A stretch of 15,928 nucleotides of DNA, from assembly GCA_902497215.1 (NCBI GenBank), contig CABVEH010000004.1, positions 1 through 15,928 on the forward strand. The letters are read 5' to 3'. A model generated the notes under the pieces. The model was not told the DNA's origin and ran no database searches. It saw only the letters and a program-made list of their open reading frames with translations. Below are positions 1 to 6,051 of the stretch, piece after piece. The position numbers and the translations under genes are program-made. This stretch comes from an uncultured Eggerthellaceae bacterium. Its GTDB lineage: Bacteria; Actinomycetota; Coriobacteriia; Coriobacteriales; Eggerthellaceae. Positions within the stretch are counted from its first letter, which is position 1. Every line of letters begins with the position of its first letter.

Positions 1-386
1 TCGCGGAAATCGTCTTCTGCGAGGCATGGTTCCCAGGCGAGCTCGACCAAGGCGGCTTGGCCCGAGCGAACGTCGGGTTGTTCGCGCTCGGCTTCTTCAT
101 GGCTTCGCTTTGCCTTGCCCTGACGTGCGTGTTCAAGAACCCCAGCCTGGGGCTGGGGGTCGGCGCTGCGGCTTGCGTGCTGTTCTTCCTCATGCAGCTT
201 GCTGGCACCGTAGGGGAGGGCTTGGCTTGGGTGGCCGACCTGTCGCCCTGCACGCTTTTCGACGCCTATGGCCTTGCCGCGGGCGATGCGGGAGCCTTTG
301 CGGGCATAGCTTTGGTCGGCGGCGTCGCCATCGCCCTGAACGCGCTGGCCGCCGCCGTGTTCGTGCGTCGTGACTTCAGCCTTTAG
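1..386 (+). CDS. ABC-2 type transporter permease, C-terminal part (5' end outside window)
   Basis: The frame is open from the first bases of the window (first full codon at position 3), so only the C-terminal ~127 residues are visible. There are three hydrophobic stretches: LFALGFFMASLCLALTCVF, LGVGAAACVLFFLMQLAGTV and AFAGIALVGGVAIALNALAA. A short charged tail, FVRRDFSL, follows. This is the usual end of an ABC-2 family integral membrane subunit, which would work with an ATPase encoded upstream, probably in export. The TTG at 57 is not taken as a start because the reading frame continues upstream without a stop. The TAG stop (384-386) overlaps the TAA stop of the oppositely oriented TetR gene. 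Substrate is unknown. The family call rests on topology and tail shape, not on a motif. Confidence 0.65.
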   Translation, partial: AEIVFCEAWFPGELDQGGLARANVGLFALGFFMASLCLALTCVFKNPSLGLGVGAAACVLFFLMQLAGTVGEGLAWVADLSPCTLFDAYGLAAGDAGAFAGIALVGGVAIALNALAAAVFVRRDFSL

Positions 387-1048
387 GCTTCGGATCGGAC
401 GGGTTCCTTCGCAAGGAACTCAGGCTTGTACGCCCAACTGCGCAGGATTTCCGTCCACTGGCGGTATGCGTTCAAGAAGGCGTCGAGGTCTATAGGGTCG
501 CGGCTCGAGAGACGCTGGTGCAGGTACCCGTCGCCTAGCATGATGAGCATGTCGAGCATTTCGCGCGGATTCACATCGTCGCGGAAGCGGCCGAAGTCGA
601 CGTTCTTGAAGAAGCGGTCGAACATGGCGTCAACCTGGCGGTTCGTCCAATCGGCCATCGTGTCGCGTATATCGCGGTGGTCGGCGTAGAAGGCCCTGAC
701 CGAGAACTCGAAGGCCCAGGGCCATTTGCTCAAGGTGGCGATCTTCTGTTCGCCGGCGTAGAGCAATAGGTCGAAGAAGTCGTCGATGGCGTAGAAGTCG
801 TCGTCGACGACCCACTCGACCACGCGGTCCATCAGGTAGTCGATCGTGTGCACGTAGAGCGACTTCTTGTTGCGGAAGTAGAAGAACAGTAGCCCTTTGG
901 ACATCTTTGCGCGACGTGCGATCTCTTCGGTGGAGGCGCTCTTGTAGTCGTTGCGGCCGAACCCTTCCACCGAGGCTCGCATTATGGCCTCCTGGCGATT
1001 GGGAGGCAGCGCGTCGAAGTCGCCGTGACGGTTTGGTTTCTGCTGCAT
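383..1048 (-). CDS. TetR/AcrR family transcriptional regulator
   Basis: A 221-residue protein with an N-terminal TetR helix-turn-helix at about residues 18-66: AIMRASVEGFGRNDYKSAST, EEIARRAKMSKG, then LLFFYFRNKKSLY. The last segment matches the family pattern 'G.lYyyF.sKe.L'. The remaining ~150 residues are a helical, aromatic-rich ligand and dimerisation domain. The length is typical. The start at 1048 has a purine-rich ribosome site (GGGAGAGG) about 8 bases upstream. The gene is convergent with the ABC permease and overlaps it by 4 bp, so it may control that transporter or itself. The likely role is a ligand-released repressor. A candidate self-operator lies just upstream (1076-1095). Confidence 0.9.
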   Translation of the reverse strand: MQQKPNRHGDFDALPPNRQEAIMRASVEGFGRNDYKSASTEEIARRAKMSKGLLFFYFRNKKSLYVHTIDYLMDRVVEWVVDDDFYAIDDFFDLLLYAGEQKIATLSKWPWAFEFSVRAFYADHRDIRDTMADWTNRQVDAMFDRFFKNVDFGRFRDDVNPREMLDMLIMLGDGYLHQRLSSRDPIDLDAFLNAYRQWTEILRSWAYKPEFLAKEPVRSEA

Positions 1049-1075
1049 GAAGGAGCCTCTCCCGCGCTCAAGGCG

Positions 1076-1119
1076 CTGACCAGTCAGTCAATTCAAGGCA
1101 AGTCTATCCCATTGACCAG
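1076..1119 (-). promoter_or_regulatory. Candidate TetR operator upstream of the TetR gene
   Basis: Between the TetR start and the tRNA is TGACCAGTCAGTCA (1077-1090), whose ends TGAC and GTCA are inverted, as in many TetR-family operators. The half TGACCAG recurs at 1113-1119, so CTGGTCA occurs twice on the minus strand. The symmetry is imperfect and no clear -10/-35 pair was found, so this is only a candidate self-regulatory site. Confidence 0.3.
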
Positions 1120-1158
1120 AATGATGAAGGGGGCAACGAGCAGCGGGGCCTGAATGCG

Positions 1159-1185
1159 CGAACGCCGTCGCAAGGACGGCGTTCG
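1159..1185 (-). terminator. Hairpin downstream of tRNA-Gly (possible terminator)
   Basis: A perfect 11-bp stem, CGAACGCCGTC (1159-1169) with GACGGCGTTCG (1175-1185), encloses a 5-base loop. It lies about 58 bases beyond the 3' end of the tRNA, in the right place to end the tRNA transcript. There is no T-run on either side, so it may be a processing or stability hairpin rather than a classical intrinsic terminator. Confidence 0.4.
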
Positions 1186-1242
1186 ATGCCCGGCATGATG
1201 CCCTGAGCGTTTTGGTGGATGCTGAAGGGGATAATTTGGGAA

Positions 1243-1316
1243 TGGAGCGGGCGACGGGAATCGAACCCGCGTTAGAAGCTTGGGAAGCTCCTGTTCTACC
1301 ATTGAACTACGCCCGC
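1243..1316 (-). tRNA. tRNA-Gly, anticodon CCC, CCA end encoded
   Basis: Read on the minus strand, all four arms fold. The acceptor GCGGGCG pairs with CGCCCGC. The D arm is GTTC-AATGGT-AGAAC. The anticodon stem is GGAGC/GCTTC with loop TTCCCAA, so the anticodon is CCC and it reads GGG. The variable loop is 4 bases, and the T arm is GCGGG-TTCGATT-CCCGT. Discriminator T (1246) is followed directly by CCA (1245-1243). It lies 62 bases downstream of the rhodanese stop on the same strand and has its own TATAAT 12 bases before its 5' end. Confidence 0.96.
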
Positions 1317-1327
1317 AGCGGTTAACC

Positions 1328-1333
1328 ATTATA
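1328..1333 (-). promoter_or_regulatory. -10 box of the tRNA-Gly promoter
   Basis: TATAAT on the minus strand, ending 12 bases before the tRNA 5' end, which would start transcription around 1321. At 17-bp spacing the -35 position reads TGCGGA, a poor match to TTGACA, so only the -10 is convincing. Confidence 0.55.
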
Positions 1334-1378
1334 GCGTTACCTTTCCAGGTTCCGCACGGCAACCTGCGTCCGCTTCTG

Positions 1379-1729
1379 CTATTTCTCGATGGGGCGGCTC
1401 GGGTCCGAGATCCAGTCTACCCAGCTTCCCTCGTAGCAAAGCTGGCCCGTGTAGCCCTTGGACTCCAGAAGCGTGCAGGCCTCGTTCGCAAGGCCTCCGT
1501 TGTAGCAGTACACGACGAACTCGTCGTCGGGCGCGAACCCCGCCTCGGCGACGCGCTCGGCGAACACCTCCGCCGTGTCGCCGTCTGCGCCCATGGCCTC
1601 CATGAGGCGCACCGAAACGGCGCCGGGGATCCTGCTTTCCTCGTACATTTCCAACGGCCTGACGTCAAGAAGAGGCATCGTGCCCAGGTGATCGAGAACG
1701 AATGCTGCGTCGACGGTTTCGTAAGACAT
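1379..1729 (-). CDS. Single-domain rhodanese-like sulfurtransferase
   Basis: A 116-residue cytoplasmic protein with one rhodanese fold. LLDVRPLEMYEESRIPGAV (about residues 20-38) is the conserved 'DvR...Ey..GhIpGA' block. Cys75 sits in the active-site loop CYNGGLA (75-81). The end, CYEGSWVDW followed by RPIE, is typical of thiosulfate/mercaptopyruvate sulfurtransferases. The expected role is transfer of sulfane sulfur through a Cys75 persulfide. The loop is unusual: the sixth position is Leu, where small rhodaneses usually have Arg and TST types Thr, so substrate preference is unclear. A strong AAAGGAGG lies 6 bases before the ATG at 1729. The nearest gene on the same strand is tRNA-Gly, which has its own promoter. 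Confidence 0.88.
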   Translation of the reverse strand: MSYETVDAAFVLDHLGTMPLLDVRPLEMYEESRIPGAVSVRLMEAMGADGDTAEVFAERVAEAGFAPDDEFVVYCYNGGLANEACTLLESKGYTGQLCYEGSWVDWISDPSRPIEK

Positions 1730-1761
1730 CGGTTCCTCCTTTTCTCGGTTGACCTCATGGG

Positions 1762-1767
1762 ATTATA
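1762..1767 (-). promoter_or_regulatory. -10 box upstream of the rhodanese gene
   Basis: TATAAT on the minus strand, 33 bases before the rhodanese start codon, leaving a leader of about 25 bases that contains the AAAGGAGG ribosome site. No good TTGACA is seen 16-18 bp upstream. Confidence 0.45.
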
Positions 1768-1973
1768 TGAAGGACCTGCGAGGAAGGGCGCCGTATGCCT
1801 TACCTGTCATCAGACCATTGACTTGTTTATGGTTCCGTTGAAAAAGGCGGCCAACGGATACGGTTTCTCTGCGGGCCTCGGGAAGGAAAAGCCCCTAATC
1901 TGATGTTTAGTAGGCTTAGCTAATCTTATCATTTTTGCATCATTATGTAGCAAAACTAAACAACACAATACAA

Positions 1974-2006
1974 AATGAAGTATAATGAAGGCGTGTTTAA
2001 AGGAGG
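1974..2006 (+). promoter_or_regulatory. Promoter -10, direct repeat and ribosome site of the RelB/MazF module
   Basis: A perfect TATAAT (1981-1986) sits in an AT-rich stretch between two copies of AATGAAG (1974-1980 and 1984-1990), a possible antitoxin operator overlapping the -10. AAAGGAGG (1999-2006) is five bases before the ATG at 2012 and fixes that start. The -35 region is not a good match. A separate perfect palindrome, TTAGCTAA, lies upstream at 1916-1923. Confidence 0.5.
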
Positions 2007-2011
2007 TTATT

Positions 2012-2254
2012 ATGGCGAAGACTCAGTTTGCAACACGGGTGGAAGACGAACAGGCCATGATGTTCAAAAGCATAACGACGAGGCTCGGCACCACCCCTGC
2101 GGATGCGCTTCGCATGTTTGTGAGTGCGTTCAACGAAGCCGGTGGCTTTCCTTTCGACGTGCGCGTTGCGCGCACACCAAAGGTGGAGGCTTTCGATAGC
2201 GAAGCGGATGCCACGAGGTTTGCAAGCGATCTTGCCTTGGAGACCGCCCGATGA
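2012..2254 (+). CDS. RelB/DinJ family type II antitoxin
   Basis: An 80-residue protein. MAKTQFATRVEDEQ is a short ribbon-helix-helix-type start. LGTTPADALRMF (25-36) and GGFPFDVRV (44-52) follow, and the latter match the DinJ/RelB signature 'lGltps.Airmf...GlPFd.r'. The acidic C-terminal tail presumably wraps the toxin. In this family the N-terminus binds the operator DNA and the tail neutralises the toxin. The start is set by AAAGGAGG at 1999-2006; the upstream in-frame codon at 1985 has no ribosome site and overlaps the promoter. The stop overlaps the toxin start as ATGA (2251-2254), typical of translational coupling. Its partner is a MazF-type rather than a RelE/YafQ-type toxin. Composition is more AT-rich than the neighbours, suggesting transfer. 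Confidence 0.88.
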   Translation: MAKTQFATRVEDEQAMMFKSITTRLGTTPADALRMFVSAFNEAGGFPFDVRVARTPKVEAFDSEADATRFASDLALETAR

Positions 2255-2598
2255 AGCGTGGGGAGGTCTGGACGCTTCAGGATACTAGCTACGCAAGCAA
2301 AGCACGTCCGGTTGTGATTGTCCAAAGCGACGATCTTGTAGCTTTCGATTCCGTCATCTTGTGTCTTTTCACTACGTTCGAGTCTGAAAACATTCCAACG
2401 CGGGTTTGCGTCGAGCCAACTGATGACAACGGCCTGGAAAAGACAAGCTATGTAATGACGGACAAGATAGTCACAGTGGACCGAAAGCTGCTTGGTTTCA
2501 GGATTGGCGAGCTTAACGAAGCGACCATGGATTCTGTTTCGAAGCAACTCGCAGTGGTTCTTGAGATACCTCAAAATGCTGATTGCGCGTCAAGGTAA
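2251..2598 (+). CDS. MazF/PemK family toxin (predicted endoribonuclease)
   Basis: 115 residues of the SH3-like MazF/PemK fold. MKRGEVW at the start, KARPVVIVQSDD (17-28) with the conserved Arg19-Pro, and DKIVTVDRKLLGFRIGEL (71-88) correspond to the family blocks 'RGdiw', 'RPvvvvs' and 'qirtvdk.rLg.riG.l'. MazF toxins cleave mRNA at short sequence motifs and stop growth when the antitoxin is degraded. The Arg of the RPVV block is kept; the matching Thr is probably in LFTTF (39-43). It overlaps the antitoxin by 4 bp and is the last gene of the module. The tail after LAVVLEIPQ is short and not conserved. Confidence 0.88.
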   Translation: MKRGEVWTLQDTSYASKARPVVIVQSDDLVAFDSVILCLFTTFESENIPTRVCVEPTDDNGLEKTSYVMTDKIVTVDRKLLGFRIGELNEATMDSVSKQLAVVLEIPQNADCASR

Positions 2599-2674
2599 GC
2601 GTCAGAAGAATGGCTCTTTTGGCGCATATGCCATTGGAGCACGATTCCATCGAACGCCGCGCTAGACAACGAGC

Positions 2675-2688
2675 CCGACACTTGTCGG
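2675..2688 (+). promoter_or_regulatory. Small palindrome before the glycosyltransferase ribosome site
   Basis: CCGACA-ct-TGTCGG, a perfect 6-bp inverted repeat with a 2-base centre, ends six bases before AAGGAG of the glycosyltransferase. It could be an operator or a hairpin affecting translation. No promoter was identified in the 107-bp gap after the toxin. Confidence 0.3.
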
Positions 2689-2705
2689 AACCGGAAGGAG
2701 CAGCC

Positions 2706-3887
2706 ATGCGTGTGCTCGTCGCGCCCATGATGGCCATGGCCGAAAGCGCGGGCCCCTCCGGCCGCGCCCGCGTCCTGGCCGGCGCCATGGCGGCGAAGGG
2801 ATGGCAGGCGGCGCTTTGCGTGCCCGAAGGCGCTTCCGCTGACGCGCTTGCCGGAGTGCAGGCGATCCCCGTCCGCGTCCCGGTGCCCATGGGGCTTCCG
2901 CGCGCCATTGGAAGGAGGATGTTCCCTCTGGCCCAGCGGCTCGGGCTTAACCGGCGCGTGCCCATGGCGTGCTTCGACGACGTCTTGCGGCTTACCGGCA
3001 ACGTGGACGGCCGCTACCTTGAGGCGGCTGTGCGGCAGCTGCGCGAGGTCATCCACCGGGAAAGGTTCGATGCCGTCTACTCGGAGTTCAACATCGCCGC
3101 GATTATTGCAGCGATGGCGGAAAAGGTTCCCGTGTTCGGAACAACGAGCTACCCGACGCAGCCGTCCTTCGCGAGCAACCCTGCCGCCGTTGCGGGAGTG
3201 AACCGCGTGCTGCGCTCGCTTTCGATGGGCCCGGTGCGCTCGCCGGAGGACGTGCTGCTCATGCCACGGGTGCGCTTCGTGCCATCATGCCGCGCGATGG
3301 AGCCCTTCGCGGAGGATGCCAAAGTGGTGTTCACAGGCCCGTTCGCGGGGATGCCGCCGGAGCCGTCAAGTGCGGCAGACATGCCGGAGGCTTCCCGGAA
3401 TGTGGTCGTTGCCTACCTTGGCAACGGCACCGTCACGCCTCGTCGAGCCGTTGCGGTGCTTGCGGAGGCGCTGCAGGGAAGCGGCCTCGAATTGCACGTC
3501 GCCGGGCTTCCCGAGGGCTTTGCGGAGGGCGTGCGAACCGCGCCGCACCCCGACTTCGCCGAGCTGCTGCCACGTGCCGTCGCGTTCGTTAACCATGGCG
3601 GCCAGAACTCGGTAATGGACGGCATAGCATTCGGGGCGCCGCAGCTCATCTGCCCGGGAAGGGTATTCGAGCGACGTTTCAACGCCGAAGCGGCCGCTCG
3701 CAACGGCGTGGGCGTCGTGCTGGAGCATGAACACTTCGATGCAGAAAAAGTACGCAAGGCCATCGGGCGTCTCGTCGATGGCCAAGAAGCGTTCCAGAAA
3801 GCGGCCTGCGTACTGCGTAGCGAATTTGCCGGCCTCGGCGGCACGGACACGGTTCTTAACACTATGGAATCCGTCCTTGCAGGATGA
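2706..3887 (+). CDS. GT-B fold glycosyltransferase, GT1/MGT-like
   Basis: A 393-residue cytoplasmic protein. The N-terminus MRVLVAPMMAMAESAGPSGR, leading to a glycine/alanine-rich helix, suits the acceptor half of a two-Rossmann GT-B enzyme. The C-terminal half carries VVVAYLGNGTV (233-243), the hinge strand, and FVNHGGQNSVMDGIAFGAPQ (294-313), the nucleotide-sugar site of GT1-type enzymes ('HGG.nt..eal..GvP.l..P'). NAEAAARNGVGVVLE (326-340) is also typical. It probably moves a sugar from a UDP or dTDP donor to a small or lipid acceptor; neither can be named. The ATG at 2706 is preferred because AAGGAG (2695-2700) precedes it by 5 bases; the frame is open upstream to 2583 but that part looks non-coding. 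It stands alone and converges on DUF3021. Confidence 0.85.
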   Translation: MRVLVAPMMAMAESAGPSGRARVLAGAMAAKGWQAALCVPEGASADALAGVQAIPVRVPVPMGLPRAIGRRMFPLAQRLGLNRRVPMACFDDVLRLTGNVDGRYLEAAVRQLREVIHRERFDAVYSEFNIAAIIAAMAEKVPVFGTTSYPTQPSFASNPAAVAGVNRVLRSLSMGPVRSPEDVLLMPRVRFVPSCRAMEPFAEDAKVVFTGPFAGMPPEPSSAADMPEASRNVVVAYLGNGTVTPRRAVAVLAEALQGSGLELHVAGLPEGFAEGVRTAPHPDFAELLPRAVAFVNHGGQNSVMDGIAFGAPQLICPGRVFERRFNAEAAARNGVGVVLEHEHFDAEKVRKAIGRLVDGQEAFQKAACVLRSEFAGLGGTDTVLNTMESVLAG

Positions 3888-3928
3888 CACAGGGATGTCT
3901 TGATGGCGTTATTCCCGCCCTGAGCCCC

Positions 3929-4402
3929 CTACTGTCGATGCTGCTGCTTGTAGGCTGCGAGGTTGTCGTTCAGCTCTTTTATCTGCCTCTTGTACATGCG
4001 GCCGAATGCGAGGCTCAGGATGCCCAAAATCACCAGGTAGGTCACCGTGAAGCTGATCCACGCGGCGGGGTATTCCGCGGGGAACCAGGAGAAGAGCGCC
4101 GCGATCCCGGCAAGCACGGGGTAGAAGCACAGCCCGAAGAGCGCCGCGCGGGCGGGGTAGGCCACCCTCTTGATGACCGCGGGCGTGAAGAACACGAGCT
4201 GCAAGGCGCTGGAGGCGACGCTGGCGGCCAGAAGTCCCCATCCCATCGCCATGCCCGGCGCAAGGCCGTCGCTTCCGAAGATCGTGCCCGCGGCAAGGAA
4301 GAAGAACATGGCTACGGCGAACACGACGCACGTGTTCACGAAGAAGTTCCTCGCGTACTTCCCGGCGGTTTTCTTTTCGGTGTCGATTATCTGCGTGGCC
4401 AT
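3929..4402 (-). CDS. DUF3021 family membrane protein (partner of the LytTR regulator)
   Basis: 157 residues with four predicted membrane helices (about 20-42, 52-73, 84-106, 113-134), then a basic, helical cytoplasmic tail RMYKRQIKELNDNLAAYKQQ. This matches the DUF3021 architecture. Its ATG (4402-4400) lies one base after the LytTR stop (4406-4404) and is served by GGGAGG within the end of that gene, so the two are translated together. In streptococcal LytTR regulatory systems such as HdrRM and BrsRM, the membrane partner restrains the LytTR regulator. The same role is inferred here: a membrane-bound sensor or inhibitor. What it senses is unknown. The longer in-frame start at 4450 would lie inside LytTR and is rejected. 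Confidence 0.88.
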   Translation of the reverse strand: MATQIIDTEKKTAGKYARNFFVNTCVVFAVAMFFFLAAGTIFGSDGLAPGMAMGWGLLAASVASSALQLVFFTPAVIKRVAYPARAALFGLCFYPVLAGIAALFSWFPAEYPAAWISFTVTYLVILGILSLAFGRMYKRQIKELNDNLAAYKQQHRQ

Positions 4403-4403
4403 T

Positions 4404-4853
4404 TCAGGCCTCCCTTCCGATGCCCAGCACGGTTTTGAGCTGCTTCGCATACCTTCTGGAAACCACTATCTCCTCGCCGTTGTCCATCGTCGCCAGCAGC
4501 CGGGCGCCCACGTAGGGGCGCAGCGAGCGGATGCGGCAGATGTTGGCGAGGCAGTTCTTCGCGATGCGGACGAAGCTCGCGCCTTCAAGGCGGTCTTCCA
4601 GTTCGTGGAGTCGCAGGCTGAGCTCAAGCACGGCGTCTTGCGTGTAGGCGAACGTTCTGCCGTCGACGCATTCGATGTAGAGGAGGGCGCCCGCCGGCAC
4701 CGAGACCGTCCCGCCGTCACTCTTGCCGGCGACGCGCAGGTCGTGCATCTGCAGGCTCGACACGATGGAGGCGATGCGCTCGTCCGCCTTGCGGCAGCGT
4801 ATCAGCACCTCGGTCTCGCGCAGCGCTGCATTCTCTTCGATGTCGATCTTCAT
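4404..4853 (-). CDS. LytTR DNA-binding transcriptional regulator
   Basis: 149 residues. The first ~50 are a short non-receiver region (MKIDIEENAALRETEVLIRC...), so this is not a classical two-component response regulator. Residues about 50-145 form a LytTR domain: VSVPAGALLYIECVDGRTFA, then FVRIAKNCLANICRIRSLRP and LATMDNGEEIVVSRRYAKQL, matching 'f.RihrsylVN...I' and 'l.ngk.i.vSr.y...vk'. LytTR domains bind paired direct repeats about two helical turns apart, and such a pair lies directly upstream (4914-4946). The start at 4853 has GGGAGGA 5 bases ahead; the longer frame to 4946 would translate the operator repeats and is rejected. It is co-transcribed with DUF3021 and probably autoregulated. 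Confidence 0.9.
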   Translation of the reverse strand: MKIDIEENAALRETEVLIRCRKADERIASIVSSLQMHDLRVAGKSDGGTVSVPAGALLYIECVDGRTFAYTQDAVLELSLRLHELEDRLEGASFVRIAKNCLANICRIRSLRPYVGARLLATMDNGEEIVVSRRYAKQLKTVLGIGREA

Positions 4854-4875
4854 GGGGTCCTCCCTTCGAGTGCAG

Positions 4876-4881
4876 ATTATA
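4876..4881 (-). promoter_or_regulatory. -10 box of the LytTR-DUF3021 operon
   Basis: A perfect TATAAT on the minus strand, 23-28 bases before the LytTR ATG. The -35 position at 17-bp spacing reads CCGACC, which is not a recognisable -35. A good -10 without a -35 fits an activator-dependent promoter served by the repeats just upstream. Confidence 0.6.
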
Positions 4882-4913
4882 GGGAGGATGCGCGGTGGGG
4901 TCGGGCGCGTCCG

Positions 4914-4946
4914 ACCAAGATGCATCCGGCGCCTACCAAGATGCAT
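4914..4946 (-). promoter_or_regulatory. Direct-repeat LytTR operator (two copies, 21-bp period)
   Basis: ACCAAGATGCAT occurs at 4914-4925 and again at 4935-4946, exactly 21 bp apart. The similarity extends to about 18 bp per copy (ACCAAGATGCATYCGGC). Known LytTR sites such as those of AgrA and AlgR-type proteins are paired direct repeats on one helix face at about this distance. The nearer repeat lies about 33 bp upstream of the -10 of the LytTR gene. The repeats sit between that promoter and the stop of the upstream repair gene, so they are not part of any gene. Confidence 0.65.
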
Positions 4947-4958
4947 TCGGCTGACTGC

Positions 4959-5993
4959 CTAGCGCAGCGTGCGCAGGTGGTCCTTCAGCTCGTCCGGCAC
5001 GCGAAGGCTCTCGATGGCCTTCTGGATGGCCTTCCTGCGGGTCCATTCGTCCAGAAGCGCCGCGCCGCCTTTCTGCTCGAAGTAGGGAAGTGCGGCGTCT
5101 TCCTGCCTCACCAGCGCCTCGGCGAAGTACCACGCGCGCATCATGTCCACGTAGTAGACGTCCGAATCGCTTGCGGGGGCGTCGGCCGTCGACGGAATGC
5201 GCGTCGCAGCGACGAGCGCAAGGAAATCGGGCTGAAAAAGGTCGTCCAGGTACAGCTGCATCAGCACCCCGATTCCGAAGCGAATCGTGTAGCAATGGCG
5301 TGACGCCATCCATTCGCGCGCCTTCTGCAGCGTCCGCTCGGGCTGGCAGCCAAGCACCTTCACGGACAGCTGGTCGCAGGTGGCCCAGTTGTCCACGAAC
5401 GGCAGGAACCGGTCCAGCTCATCGACCGCCGCGTCGTAGTCGCGCTCGAGCCCTATCGCGAAGGCGTGCACCTGGTTCTCGTCGAACAGCCTGTGCGGAA
5501 GGGCCCGCAGGAAGTCGCGCGCGTCGTCCCGCTTGCGAAGCTGCTTCGCGATCTTGCGCAGGGCAGGCGTCCTGACCCCGGCGAACGTCTCGGGACCCAC
5601 CGTGGGCATGAGCTTCGATTGGAAGTCCCGGTACCCCTCGTCTACGTTCTCGGCGATGGACCTGTCGACGAACTCCAGCGCAGGCTCTTCGCCGAAGCCC
5701 GGAAGCTCCGTCGCCAACGCATCCTTAAGCGAACCGTTGGCGGCCATCCCGAGCACGCGTTCCTTCTCGCTTCGCGACAGGCGCTTGAAGCGGGCCTCGG
5801 CGCTCATGGCGCGTTCCTTGGAGTAGAACCTGGCCTTGGCCAGAAGCCTCACCGGCAGGCGAGCCTTCGTGTACTTTGCCCCCTTGCCTGCCTGGTGGGT
5901 GGCCACGCGCCTGTCTACGTCCGTGGCATAGCCTGCGTAAAGGCTTTCGTCCGCGCACTCCAAAACGTACATGTAGTGCTCGAACTGCGGCAT
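4959..5993 (-). CDS. GIY-YIG nuclease domain fused to AlkD-like DNA alkylation repair domain
   Basis: 344 residues with two domains. Residues 6-95 are a small GIY-YIG domain of the YhbQ/UPF0213 type: [20 protein letters not shown] holds the Y-V-L and Y-A-G forms of the motif, and [17 protein letters not shown] holds the likely metal-binding Glu (67). Residues about 110-340 resemble the HEAT-like DNA alkylation repair (AlkD) family: [32 protein letters not shown] (197-210) and [17 protein letters not shown] (280-296). AlkD-type proteins are DNA glycosylases for alkylated bases; GIY-YIG domains cut DNA. A nick-and-excise role is an inference. The ATG at 5993 has AAGGAGG 8 bases upstream; the start at 6032 has none. 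It follows amylase by 58 bp on the same strand. Confidence 0.88.
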   Translation of the reverse strand: MPQFEHYMYVLECADESLYAGYATDVDRRVATHQAGKGAKYTKARLPVRLLAKARFYSKERAMSAEARFKRLSRSEKERVLGMAANGSLKDALATELPGFGEEPALEFVDRSIAENVDEGYRDFQSKLMPTVGPETFAGVRTPALRKIAKQLRKRDDARDFLRALPHRLFDENQVHAFAIGLERDYDAAVDELDRFLPFVDNWATCDQLSVKVLGCQPERTLQKAREWMASRHCYTIRFGIGVLMQLYLDDLFQPDFLALVAATRIPSTADAPASDSDVYYVDMMRAWYFAEALVRQEDAALPYFEQKGGAALLDEWTRRKAIQKAIESLRVPDELKDHLRTLR

Positions 5994-6051
5994 GGGCGCG
6001 GCCTCCTTGACGGTTTGGGCTGAGGCCTCCATCTTAACCCAGCGGCTGGCC

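Noticed and set aside
1243..1316. tRNA-Gly as an integration (att) site for a mobile element
   Set aside because: No second copy of the tRNA 3' end, integrase or phage gene is visible in the window.
2023..2574. 183-codon minus-strand frame over the RelB/MazF module
   Set aside because: It is fully antisense to two well-supported genes, has no ribosome site and no recognisable domain.
2629..2650. Possible fourth copy of the 27-bp palindrome (TGCCATTGGA ... TTCCAT)
   Set aside because: Only one arm is well matched, and the centre and second arm differ. It may be a decayed copy but cannot be claimed. A similar half-match, TTCCAATGCCA, lies at 14051-14061.
4854..4946. N-terminal extension of LytTR containing MHLGRRRMHLGR
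   Set aside because: The repeated peptide comes from translating the operator direct repeats, and the extension also covers the promoter. The ATG at 4853 has a good ribosome site.
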